Position numbers and translations under genes: made by a program. A stretch of DNA of 64,000 nt, taken from assembly GCF_009469605.1 (NCBI RefSeq), contig NZ_SSXU01000016.1, positions 1 through 64,000 of the forward strand, written 5' to 3'. The notes beneath the pieces are model-generated. The model worked only from the letters and a program-made list of their open reading frames with translations. It was not told where the DNA came from and made no database searches. Source of the stretch: Zoogloea sp. 1C4. Lineage in GTDB: Bacteria; Pseudomonadota; Gammaproteobacteria; Burkholderiales; Rhodocyclaceae. Shown here piece after piece: positions 44,144-52,469 of the stretch. How positions within the stretch are numbered: position 1 is the first letter of the stretch; every line of letters starts with the position of its first letter.

Positions 44144-45283
44144 ATGAAGAAGCACACTGCACTGCCCGCCCTCGTTCTGATCGCTGCTGCCGGCGTTGCC
44201 CAGGCCGACATCAACATCGGCGTGTCCGTCTCGGCCACCGGCCCGGCGGCGTCCCTCGGCATCCCCGAGAAGAACACCTTCGCGATCCTGCCGACCACCA
44301 TCGCCGGCGAGAAGATCAACTACATCGTGCTGGACGACGCCACCGACCCCGGCCAGGCCACCAAGAACGCCCGCAAGCTGGTGACCGAAGACAAGGTGGA
44401 TGTGCTGGTCGGCTCCTCCAGCACCCCGGCCTGCGCGGCGATCGCCGAAGTGGCCAACGAAACCGCCACGCCGCAGGTGGCCATGTGCCCGGTGGATCTG
44501 CCCGCCGCCAAGAACACCTGGGTGTTCCGCGCGCCCCAGCACAACTCGCTGATGGCCAAGGCGCTGGTGGGCCACATGCGCGAGACTGGCGTGAAGACGC
44601 TGGGCTTCATCGGCTTCAACGATCCGTACGGCGAAGACTGGCTCAAGCAGATCACCGCCGCCACCGAAGCCGCCGGCATCAAGCTGGTGGCGGTGGAGCG
44701 CTACAACCGGGTCGATACCTCGGTGAGCGGGCAGGTGCTCAAGCTCGTCGCCGCCAAGCCCGACGCGGTGATGGTCGCCGGCTCCGGCACGCCGGCCGCG
44801 CTGCCCCACACCACGCTGTTCGAGCGCGGCTACAAGGGCCAGATCTACCAGACCCACGCTGCGGCCAACAAAGAGTTCCTGAAGGTCGGCGGCAAGGCCG
44901 TCGAAGGCGGCATCCTGCCCATTGGCCCGGTGGCGGTGGCGGCCCAGCTGCCGGATTCGCACCCGTCCAAGAAGCCGGCGCTGGAATACATCAAGCTGTA
45001 TGAGGCCAAGTACGGCCCGGGCAGCGTGTCGTCCTTTGGCGCTTACGCCTACGACGCCTACAAGCTGATCGAGAAGGCCGTGCCCGCCGCGCTGAAGGCC
45101 GGCAAGCCGGGCACGCCCGCTTTCCGCAAGGGCCTGCGCGACGCCATCGAGGCCGAACGCGAGATCGCCGGCGCCCACGGCGTGTTCAACATGAGCGCCA
45201 ATGACCACTTCGGGCTGGACGAGCGCGCCCGGGTGCTGGTGCGCGTGACCGGCGGCGAGTGGAAGATGCTTTCCGGCAAATAA
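44144..45283 (+). CDS. ABC transporter substrate-binding protein (LivJ/aromatic-acid type), importer 2 candidate
   Basis: 379 aa with a signal peptide (MKKHTALPALVLIAAAGVAQA) and mature start DINIGVSVSATGPAASLGIPEKN. Paralogous to livJ1 at 24635. The ribosome-binding site GGAGGAGAC (44132-44140) precedes ATGAAG. It is 12 bp from the aryl-CoA ligase gene, so uptake and activation of one substrate are coupled. Because importer 2 (30393-34038) lacks an adjacent binding protein, this gene is the natural partner; the restriction operon lies between them. The ligand is probably a phenylpropanoid or benzoate-type acid. Confidence 0.87.
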   Translation: MKKHTALPALVLIAAAGVAQADINIGVSVSATGPAASLGIPEKNTFAILPTTIAGEKINYIVLDDATDPGQATKNARKLVTEDKVDVLVGSSSTPACAAIAEVANETATPQVAMCPVDLPAAKNTWVFRAPQHNSLMAKALVGHMRETGVKTLGFIGFNDPYGEDWLKQITAATEAAGIKLVAVERYNRVDTSVSGQVLKLVAAKPDAVMVAGSGTPAALPHTTLFERGYKGQIYQTHAAANKEFLKVGGKAVEGGILPIGPVAVAAQLPDSHPSKKPALEYIKLYEAKYGPGSVSSFGAYAYDAYKLIEKAVPAALKAGKPGTPAFRKGLRDAIEAEREIAGAHGVFNMSANDHFGLDERARVLVRVTGGEWKMLSGK

Positions 45284-45295
45284 GGAGCACGAACG

Positions 45296-47158
45296 ATGAC
45301 AACGATCATTCGTGATCCCGGCAGGCTGTTTGCGCCGGCCACCGTGATGGTGGAGCACCGCGCCGACGGCAGCCGCATCCTGCGCTCGCCGATGACCCTC
45401 GGCGCCGTGCCGGCCAAGCTCGGCGAGCACCTGGAGCGCTGGGCCGCCGAGGCGCCCGAGCGCACCTTCATCGCCGAACGCGGCGCCGACGGTGAGTGGG
45501 CGCGGGTGAGCTACGCCGAGGCCCTGGCCCGCGTGCGCGCCGTGGCCACCTGGCTGCTGGGCCAGAGGCTGTCGCTGGAGCGCCCGGTGGTGGTGCTCTC
45601 CGACAACAGCGTCGAGCACGCGATCTTGATGCTGGCGGCGATGCACATCGGCGTGCCGGTGTCGGCGATCTCCCAGGCCTATTCGCTGGTGTCGAAGGAC
45701 TTTGCCAAGCTCAAGAGCAACATCGAGCACATCACGCCAGGGGTGATCTTCGTGGAGCACCACGCCCGCTTTGCCCCGGCGCTGGCAGCCATCGCGCCGC
45801 TCCATGACGGGGTGGTGGTGGCCGGAACGGCCGGTGGTGCGGGCGAGGGCGCGGTGCCGTTCTCCGCGCTGCTGGAGCGCACCGACGCCGCGGCGGTGGA
45901 TGCCGCCTACGCCCAGGTGAATGGCCACACGATTGCCAAGTTCTTGTTCACCTCGGGCTCGGTGGGCGCCCCCAAGGCGGTGATCAACACCCAGCACATG
46001 ATCTGCTCCAACCAGCAGGCCAAGGCGCAGATCTGGCCCTTCCTCGAAGCCCAGCCGCCGGTGATCGTGGATTGGCTGCCCTGGAGCCACACCTTCGGCA
46101 GCAACCACAACTTCAACATGGTGCTGCGGAACGGCGGCACGCTTTATCTGGATGCCGGCAAGCCGGTGCCGGGCGTGTTCGAGACCAGCCTGAAGAACCT
46201 GCGCGAAGTGTCGCCCACGGTGTATCTCAACGTGCCGCGGGGCTTCGACATGCTGGTGTCGGCGCTGCATGAGGACGCCGGCCTGCGGGAAGCCTTCTTC
46301 AAGAACCTGCAGGTGATCTTCTACGCCGCCGCCGCGCTGCCCCAGCACTTGTACGACGAGCTCAACCGCCTGTCCCTGGAGACCCTGGGCTTTCAGGTGC
46401 CGCTGGTGTCGGGCTGGGGTTCGACCGAGACCGCGCCCCTGTGCACCGACAGCCACTTCGCGCCGGAGCGTTCCGGGGTGATCGGCATCCCCATCCCCGG
46501 CACCGAACTCAAGCTGGTTCCGTCCGCCGACAAGATGGAAGTGCGGGTGCGCGGCCACAACGTGATGCCCGGCTACTGGAAGCTGCCCGAGCTCTCGAAG
46601 GCCGCCTTCGACGAGGAAGGCTTCTACAAGATCGGCGACGCGGTGGAGTTCGTCGACCCCACCAAGCCCCAGAAGGGCCTGCTCTTCGACGGGCGGGTAG
46701 GCGAGGACTTCAAGCTCGTCACCGGCACCTGGGTGCATGTGGGCGCGCTGCGCATGAAGGGCCTCGACGCCCTCGTGCCGGTGGCCCAGGACATCGTGGT
46801 CACCGGCCACGACCGGGACGAGATCGGCTTTTTGATCTTCCCGAACATCCCCGAGCTGCGAAAGCTCTCCGCCAACCTGCCGGCCGATGCGTCGGTGGAA
46901 GAACTGCTGCACCAGCCCTCGGAGCGCGCGATGGTCGCCCGCGGCCTCGCGCGGCTCAAGAAGGAGGGCGGCGGTTCGGCGGGCTCGGCGGCGCGGGCGA
47001 TGCTGCTGGTGGAGCCGCCCTCCATCGACGCCGGGGAGATCACCGACAAGGGCTACATCAACCAGCGCCTCGTGCTGACGCGCCGCGCCGATCTGGTGCT
47101 GCGCCTGCACGCCGACGAGCCGGACCACAGCGTGATCCTGCCGGCGGGCGCCGTCTGA
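45296..47158 (+). CDS. Aryl-CoA ligase, feruloyl-CoA synthetase type (ANL family)
   Basis: 620 aa. It activates a carboxylic acid as acyl-AMP and then as CoA thioester. The P-loop motif reads FTSGSVGAPKAVINTQ (usual TSGSTG), followed by DWLPWSHTFGSNHNFNMVLRNGGTLY and SGWGSTETAP, which are typical of feruloyl-CoA synthetases and unlike fatty-acid ligases. GDAVEF and LFDGRVGEDFKLVTGTWV stand at the hinge. AAGGAGCACGAAC precedes the ATG at 45296. It stands first among the enzymes after livJ2. Likely substrates are hydroxycinnamates or phenylpropionates. Confidence 0.88.
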   Translation: MTTIIRDPGRLFAPATVMVEHRADGSRILRSPMTLGAVPAKLGEHLERWAAEAPERTFIAERGADGEWARVSYAEALARVRAVATWLLGQRLSLERPVVVLSDNSVEHAILMLAAMHIGVPVSAISQAYSLVSKDFAKLKSNIEHITPGVIFVEHHARFAPALAAIAPLHDGVVVAGTAGGAGEGAVPFSALLERTDAAAVDAAYAQVNGHTIAKFLFTSGSVGAPKAVINTQHMICSNQQAKAQIWPFLEAQPPVIVDWLPWSHTFGSNHNFNMVLRNGGTLYLDAGKPVPGVFETSLKNLREVSPTVYLNVPRGFDMLVSALHEDAGLREAFFKNLQVIFYAAAALPQHLYDELNRLSLETLGFQVPLVSGWGSTETAPLCTDSHFAPERSGVIGIPIPGTELKLVPSADKMEVRVRGHNVMPGYWKLPELSKAAFDEEGFYKIGDAVEFVDPTKPQKGLLFDGRVGEDFKLVTGTWVHVGALRMKGLDALVPVAQDIVVTGHDRDEIGFLIFPNIPELRKLSANLPADASVEELLHQPSERAMVARGLARLKKEGGGSAGSAARAMLLVEPPSIDAGEITDKGYINQRLVLTRRADLVLRLHADEPDHSVILPAGAV

Positions 47159-47215
47159 GCAACACGCACGAGCAGGGAGAACAGCACCCCCGCGTGCCAC
47201 AACAAGGAAAAGAGC

Positions 47216-47974
47216 ATGAATTACGAAAACATCCTGGTCACGATCGAAGACAGCATCGCCCACATCCGGCTCAACCGGCCGGCCAAGCGCAACGCGGTGA
47301 ACAACGGCCTGCTGGAGGATCTCGAAGCCTGCTTCGACAGCCTTGGCGCCGACGCCACGGTGGTGGTGATCTCGGGCGAGGGCGCGCACTTCTCGGCCGG
47401 GCTGGATCTGTCGGAACACCAGATCCGCTCGCCCTTTGAGGTGCTGCAGCACTCCCAGTGGTGGCACCGGGTCTTCCAGAAGATCCAGTTTGGCGGCCGG
47501 CCGGTGGTGTCGGCGCTGCACGGGGCGGTGGTGGGCGGCGGGCTCGAGCTTGCCACCAGCACCCACGTGCGCGTCGCCGACAAGACCACCTTCTACCAGC
47601 TGCCCGAAGGCCAGCGCGGCATCTTCGTGGGCGGCGGCGCCTCGGTGCGCGTCTCCAAGATCATCGGCCCCGACCGCATGACCGAGATGATGCTCACCGG
47701 CCGCCGCTACAACGCCGAAGACGGCTACCGGCTCGGCCTGTCGCACTACCTGGTGGAAGAAGGCAAGGCGCTCGACGAGGCGATGAAGCTCGCCCGCCAG
47801 ATCGCCACCAACGCGCCGCTCTCCAACTGGGCATCGATCACCGCTGTTGCCAACATCGGCGACATGTCCATGGCCAACGGCCTCTACACCGAATCCCTCG
47901 CGGCCGCCATCGCCCAGAGCAGCGACGAAGCCAACCGCCGCATGCAGGAATTCCTCAACCGGAAGAAAGGCTGA
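47216..47974 (+). CDS. Enoyl-CoA hydratase/isomerase family protein
   Basis: 252 aa crotonase. HFSAGLDLSEHQIR is the oxyanion loop; ALHGAVVGGGLELATSTHVRVAD and FYQLPEGQRGIFVGGGASVRVSKIIG carry the two acidic positions. The second part (EGQRGIFVGGG) resembles hydratases acting on aryl-enoyl-CoA more than FadB-type enzymes. Preceded by AAGGAAAAGAGC. It would hydrate the cinnamoyl-CoA-like product of the ligase and dehydrogenase. The next gene follows within 4 bp of its stop. Confidence 0.85.
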   Translation: MNYENILVTIEDSIAHIRLNRPAKRNAVNNGLLEDLEACFDSLGADATVVVISGEGAHFSAGLDLSEHQIRSPFEVLQHSQWWHRVFQKIQFGGRPVVSALHGAVVGGGLELATSTHVRVADKTTFYQLPEGQRGIFVGGGASVRVSKIIGPDRMTEMMLTGRRYNAEDGYRLGLSHYLVEEGKALDEAMKLARQIATNAPLSNWASITAVANIGDMSMANGLYTESLAAAIAQSSDEANRRMQEFLNRKKG

Positions 47975-47978
47975 ACCC

Positions 47979-49229
47979 ATGGCTTACGAAGACTTCACCG
48001 CCGCCGCACTGGTCACGAAGTACGACGACATTTACCTCGTCGCCGGTGCCCGCACGCCGTTTGCGGATTACAACAGCGTGCTGCGCGACGTGAACCCCAT
48101 CGACATGGGCATCTTTGCCGCCCGGGCGCTGTTCGAGCGCTCCGGCATCCCGGCCGCCGACGTGCAGTCGGTGGTGGCCGGCAACATGGCCCAGGCGGGT
48201 TTTGACGCCTACTACCTGCCGCGCCACATCGGCCTTTACGCCGGCGTGCCGGCCACTGCGCCGGCGATGCTCGCCACGCGCATCTGCGGCACGGGGTTCG
48301 AGACCATCGTGCAGGCCGCCAACCAGATCGCCCTGGGCAGCGCCCAGGTGGTGCTGGCGGTGGGCACCGAATCCATGTCGCGCAACCCGGTGGCGGCCTA
48401 CACCCACCGCGCCGGCTTCCGCATGGGGCAGATCGAGTTCAAGGATTTCCTGTGGGAAGCCTTCACCGACCCGGCCACCCGCCAGGGGATGGGCAACACC
48501 GCCGAGAACGTGGCCCAGAAATACGGCATCACCCGCGACGAGGTGGACGCCTACGCCGCCCAGACCTTCGCCCGCGCCAACGCCGCGTGGGACGGCGGCT
48601 ACTTTGCCGACGAAGTGGCGCCGGTGACCAACGCCGAATTCGCCCTCGATGGCTACCAGAGCCGCTTCCTCAAGCTCGCCGACCGCAAGGCGGTGTTCGA
48701 GCGCGACGAGCACGTCAAACCTACCAGCCTCGAAACCCTGCAGAAGCTCAAGCCCGCCTTCAAGGGCGTGCAGACCGGCGGCAACAGCTCGGCCATCGTC
48801 GACGGCGCCGCGGCAGTGCTGGTGGCTTCCGGCGATTACGTGCGCGCCCACGGCCTCAAGCCCCTCGCCCGCATCGTCGGCGGCGCGGCGGCAGGCGTAC
48901 CGCCCGAGATCATGGGCATCGGCCCCGCCCCGGCGATCCGCGCCGTGCTCGCCAAGGCCGGCCTCACCCTCAGCGACGTGGGCCGCGTCGAGATCAACGA
49001 AGCCTTCGGCGCCCAGTACCTGGGCTGCGAGCGCGAACTGGGCCTCGACCGTGACCGCGCCAACACCCGCGGCGGCGCCATCGCCATCGGCCACCCGCTG
49101 GGCGCCTCCGGAATGCGCCTCACCCACACGGTGTCGCGCCAGCTCCACCTGGACGACCAGCAGTTCGGCATCGCCTCGGCCTGCGTCGGCGGCGGTCAGG
49201 GGATGGCGATTCTGGTGGAGCGGGCATAG
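47979..49229 (+). CDS. Thiolase (beta-ketoacyl-CoA thiolase)
   Basis: 416 aa. Nucleophile Cys103 in ATRICGTGFETI, NEAFG, GGAIAIGHPLGASGMR, and the second Cys in SACVGGGQGMA complete the active site. NEAFG instead of NEAFA and a longer mid-region separate it from the thiolase at 10148. In this cluster it would release acetyl-CoA and a benzoyl-CoA-type product. The ATG at 47979 follows the hydratase stop directly; upstream in-frame codons overlap that gene and are not used. Confidence 0.9.
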   Translation: MAYEDFTAAALVTKYDDIYLVAGARTPFADYNSVLRDVNPIDMGIFAARALFERSGIPAADVQSVVAGNMAQAGFDAYYLPRHIGLYAGVPATAPAMLATRICGTGFETIVQAANQIALGSAQVVLAVGTESMSRNPVAAYTHRAGFRMGQIEFKDFLWEAFTDPATRQGMGNTAENVAQKYGITRDEVDAYAAQTFARANAAWDGGYFADEVAPVTNAEFALDGYQSRFLKLADRKAVFERDEHVKPTSLETLQKLKPAFKGVQTGGNSSAIVDGAAAVLVASGDYVRAHGLKPLARIVGGAAAGVPPEIMGIGPAPAIRAVLAKAGLTLSDVGRVEINEAFGAQYLGCERELGLDRDRANTRGGAIAIGHPLGASGMRLTHTVSRQLHLDDQQFGIASACVGGGQGMAILVERA

Positions 49230-49270
49230 CCCGCATTGACCCCAGCGCAAGTCGCTTGCGTCGGTTCAGT

Positions 49271-49507
49271 AAAGGCTCGGTGCTCGCCCAAAGCCCGTCT
49301 GAACCGCCGAGCAGCACAGCAACAGGCGGAGAAGTCCGGCGCGGCTGTCTGAGCCGGCGTAGCCGGCGAGTTCCGCGCCGGCCGCCTGTTGCGAGCAGCG
49401 CAGGGCAGTCGGCCGCAGGCCGACCGGTGAAGCCGGGTCGCCTTCTTTGCCTACTTTCTTGGCGAAGCAAGAAAGTCGGTCGCCCGCCGGGGCGAACTCC
49501 CGGCCAA
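49271..49507 (-). repeat. Dispersed intergenic repeat, copy C (inverted)
   Basis: Third copy of the element at 8163-8412 and 9829-10075, here in reverse orientation. It begins with AAAGCCCGTCTGAACCG and ends near CGGGCGACC read backwards. The internal inverted repeat is imperfect (CTACTTTCTT at 49451-49460, AAGAAAGTCG at 49469-49478). It separates thiolase and SDR genes that otherwise form one operon. The gap 49230-49602 has no supported gene. Confidence 0.8.
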
Positions 49508-49602
49508 CGATTCGATATTCAACGCACCGGGCGACCACGTTTGCCCCGCGAACAAAATCACAGCGCCGGCCAATAAGCCGGACGAAGGAAGGAGACAAGC
49601 AC

Positions 49603-50370
49603 ATGCACATCCAGGATTCCGTTTTCATCGTCACCGGCGGCGCCTCAGGCCTCGGCGAAGCCACCGTCCGCAACCTCCACGCCGGCGGCGCGAAGGTCGT
49701 GATCGCCGACGTGGGCGTCGTCAAGGGCGAGACCCTCGCCGCCCAGCTTGGCGACCGTGTCGCCTTCATCAAGACCGACATCACCAGCGAAGCCGACGGC
49801 AAGGCGGCGGTCGATCTGGCGGTGAGCCGCTTCGGCGCGCTCCATGGCCTCATCAACTGCGCGGGCGTCGGCCCGGCCTGGAAGGTGCTGGGCAAGGACG
49901 GCCCGCACCCGCTCGACAACTTCGCCCGCACGGTGAACATCAACCTCGTGGGCGCCTTCAACATGGTGCGCTTGGCGGCGGCAGCGATGGCGGCGGGCGC
50001 GCCCAACGCCGAAGGTGAGCGCGGCGTGATCGTCAATACCGCCTCGGTGGCGGCGTTTGAAGGTCAGGTTGGCCAGGCGGCCTACGCGGCATCCAAGGCC
50101 GGCGTGGTGGGCATGACCCTGCCCATCGCCCGGGAGCTGGCCCGCTCCGGCATCCGCGTGAATGCCATCGCGCCGGGGCTGTTCCTCACCCCGATGATGG
50201 CCGCGCTGCCCCAGGACGTGCAGGATTCGCTCGGCAAGGCGACGCCCTTTCCGCCGCGGCTCGGCCGGCCGGACGAGTTTGCCCAGCTGGTGCGTTCCAT
50301 CGTCGAGAACGTGATGATCAACGGCGAAGTGATCCGCCTCGACGGCGCCGTGCGCCTGTCGGCCAAATAA
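49603..50370 (+). CDS. 3-hydroxyacyl-CoA dehydrogenase, SDR (HSD10-like), second copy
   Basis: 255 aa, a close paralogue of the SDR at 11517 ([72 protein letters not shown]). Catalytic Ser, Tyr and Lys are present. The start ATG at 49603 is preceded by AAGGAGACAAGC; frames extending upstream run through the dispersed repeat. It probably oxidises the 3-hydroxy-3-arylpropionyl-CoA of this cluster. Confidence 0.9.
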   Translation: MHIQDSVFIVTGGASGLGEATVRNLHAGGAKVVIADVGVVKGETLAAQLGDRVAFIKTDITSEADGKAAVDLAVSRFGALHGLINCAGVGPAWKVLGKDGPHPLDNFARTVNINLVGAFNMVRLAAAAMAAGAPNAEGERGVIVNTASVAAFEGQVGQAAYAASKAGVVGMTLPIARELARSGIRVNAIAPGLFLTPMMAALPQDVQDSLGKATPFPPRLGRPDEFAQLVRSIVENVMINGEVIRLDGAVRLSAK

Positions 50371-50381
50371 AGGGGGCGGCG

Positions 50382-51944
50382 ATGGCACGAATCATTGCGC
50401 CCTCCGACGTGGGGCATCTGGTGAAGAACGGCGCCACGGTGTACTGCACCGGCATGGGCCTCGCCGGCTTTGCCGAAGAGGCGGTGCTGGCGATCCGCGA
50501 ATCCTTCGAGGCCACCGGCCACCCGCGGGATCTCACCCTCTACCACGCCACCGGCGTCGGCAACGGCAAGGACCGCGGCGTGCATCACTTCGCCCGCGAA
50601 GGCCTGCTCAAGCGCATCGTCGGCGGGCATTTTGGCGTGGGTGGGCCGGAGCTGATGCGCCTCATCATGGAAAACAAGATCGAGGCCTACAACCTGCCGC
50701 AAGGCGTGCTGGTGCAGCTGCCCAAGCAGATCGCCGGTCGGCGGCCGGGCTTTCTGACCAAGGTGGGGCTGGATACCTTCGTCGATCCGCGCATCGAGGG
50801 CGGCAAGGTGAATGCCTCCGCCACCGAGGATCTGGTGGAGGTGGTGCATCTGGATGGCGAGGAGTGGCTGTACTACCGCAACCCCAAGGTGGATGTGGCG
50901 CTGCTGCGCGGCTCGTTTGCCGACGAGAACGGCAATGTGTCGATGGCTCGCGAAGGCGTGCTGCTGGAGTCGCTGTCCATCGCCCAGGCGGCGCGGGCCA
51001 GCGGCGGCATCGTGATCGTGCAGGTGGAGCACATCGTCAAGAACGGCACCCTGCACCCGAAGGACGTGAAGATCCCCGGCATCCTGGTGGATTACATCGT
51101 GATCGGCCGGCCGGAATACCACCTCCAGACGATGAACACCTACTTCAACCCGGTGTACGCCGGCGACATCAAGGTGCCCACCCGGGCGATGCAGCCCCTG
51201 CCGCTGGACGAGCGCAAGATCATCGCCCGCCGGGCGGCGATGGAGCTCAAGCCCGGCGCGGTGGTGAACCTGGGCATCGGCATGCCCGAGGGCGTGGCGT
51301 CGGTGGCGGCGGAAGAGAAAATCGAGCACCTGATGGCGCTCACGCTGGAGACCGGCCCCATCGGCGGCGTGCCGGCGGCGGGCTTTGATTTCGGCCACGC
51401 CTCCAACGCCGAGGCGGTGGTGGAGCAGCCGGCCCAGTTCGATTTTTACGACGGCGGCGGCATCGACGTGGCCTTCCTGGGCCTCGCCCAGACCGACGGC
51501 CAGGGCAACGTGAACGTGAGCAAGTTCAGCGGGCGCCCGGTGGGCTGCGGCGGTTTCATCAACATCACCCAGAACGCCAAGAAAGTGGTGTTCTGCGGCA
51601 CCTTCACCGCTGGCGGGCTGGAGATCGGGGTGGAGGGCGGCCGGCTGAAGATCGTGAAGGAAGGCAAGAGCCGCAAGTTCATCGAGCAGGTGGAGCAGAT
51701 CACCTTCAGCGGCCACTACGCGGCGAGCATCGGCCAGACGGTGCTGTACGTCACCGAGCGGGCGGTGTTCCAGCTCAGCGCCGAGGGCATGGAGCTGCTC
51801 GAAGTGGCGCCGGGCATCGACATCCAGCGCGACGTGGTCGCCCACATGGCCTTCCCGCCCATCATGCGCGACGTGCAGCTGATGGACGCCGGCCTGTTCC
51901 AGCCCGAATGGGGTCATCTCTCCGAGCGGATCGGCGGCCGATAG
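50382..51944 (+). CDS. Acyl-CoA:acetate/3-oxoacid CoA-transferase, fused alpha-beta (YdiF-like)
   Basis: 520 aa with both subunit halves in one chain (GATVYCTGMGLAGFAEE at the N-terminus; GAVVNLGIGMPEGVASVAAEE beginning the second half). The catalytic glutamate is in LETGPIGGVPAAGFDFGHASN (about residue 325). It moves CoA between acetyl-CoA or an acyl-CoA and free acids through a covalent thioester. In this operon it could recover CoA from aryl-CoA products or activate substrates without ATP. It starts 12 bp after the SDR; a terminator follows. Confidence 0.9.
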   Translation: MARIIAPSDVGHLVKNGATVYCTGMGLAGFAEEAVLAIRESFEATGHPRDLTLYHATGVGNGKDRGVHHFAREGLLKRIVGGHFGVGGPELMRLIMENKIEAYNLPQGVLVQLPKQIAGRRPGFLTKVGLDTFVDPRIEGGKVNASATEDLVEVVHLDGEEWLYYRNPKVDVALLRGSFADENGNVSMAREGVLLESLSIAQAARASGGIVIVQVEHIVKNGTLHPKDVKIPGILVDYIVIGRPEYHLQTMNTYFNPVYAGDIKVPTRAMQPLPLDERKIIARRAAMELKPGAVVNLGIGMPEGVASVAAEEKIEHLMALTLETGPIGGVPAAGFDFGHASNAEAVVEQPAQFDFYDGGGIDVAFLGLAQTDGQGNVNVSKFSGRPVGCGGFINITQNAKKVVFCGTFTAGGLEIGVEGGRLKIVKEGKSRKFIEQVEQITFSGHYAASIGQTVLYVTERAVFQLSAEGMELLEVAPGIDIQRDVVAHMAFPPIMRDVQLMDAGLFQPEWGHLSERIGGR

Positions 51945-51976
51945 GGCGGTCTTTCCCTTCCGATCTTCGCTCGTTC

Positions 51977-52013
51977 ACGGCTGCGTGGCTCAGGCCCCCG
52001 CAGCCGTTTTTTT
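51977..52013 (+). terminator. Rho-independent terminator after the CoA-transferase gene
   Basis: ACGGCTGCG (51977-51985) pairs with CGCAGCCGT (51999-52007), followed by a run of seven Ts. It separates the CoA-transferase from the thioesterase gene 28 bp further on, so the latter depends on read-through or its own weak promoter. Confidence 0.85.
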
Positions 52014-52041
52014 CGTCCATCAATCTTGAAAGGAGCCCGCC

Positions 52042-52464
52042 ATGGGCTATCACCACATCCACCGCTACAGGATCGCCTTCGTCGATTGCGACCCGGCGCA
52101 GATCGTGCATTTTTCCAATTACTTCCGGTGGTTCGACACCGCCAGCCGCGAGTTCTTCACCGCCTGCGGCGTGCCCAGCTGGCGCGACACCGAGCGCGAC
52201 TCCGGCATCATCGGCACGCCGCTGGTGGACGCCCAAGCGAGCTTCCGCAACCCGGCCACCTACGGCGAGGACATCGAGATCGAGAGCTGGGTGGACAGCT
52301 GGGGCGGCAGGAGCTTCGTGATGCGCCACGTGGCCCGGCGCGGCGACACGGTGCTCGCCGAAGGGCGCGAGGTGCGGGTGTTTGCGGTGCGGGAGTTGGT
52401 CGATCCGCCGCGCATCCGGGCGGTGGGCGTGCCGGCCGACATCCGGGCGATGTGCGGCGACTGA
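52042..52464 (+). CDS. Hotdog-fold acyl-CoA thioesterase, 4-hydroxybenzoyl-CoA type
   Basis: 140 aa. FVDCDPAQIVHFSNYFRWFDTASREFF matches the catalytic Asp-containing helix of 4-hydroxybenzoyl-CoA thioesterases (D-x-D-P-A-x-I-V-x-F). AAAGGAGCCCGCC precedes the ATG. It would hydrolyse an aryl-CoA end product (benzoyl- or hydroxybenzoyl-CoA) to the free acid. Convergent to the membrane protein gene that ends 6 bp away. Confidence 0.87.
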   Translation: MGYHHIHRYRIAFVDCDPAQIVHFSNYFRWFDTASREFFTACGVPSWRDTERDSGIIGTPLVDAQASFRNPATYGEDIEIESWVDSWGGRSFVMRHVARRGDTVLAEGREVRVFAVRELVDPPRIRAVGVPADIRAMCGD

Positions 52465-52469
52465 GGGCG

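Noticed and set aside
43970-47980. 1336-codon open frame on the minus strand opposite livJ2, the ligase and hydratase
   Set aside because: It crosses three well-supported genes in antisense and reads as low-complexity His/Ala/Gly sequence.
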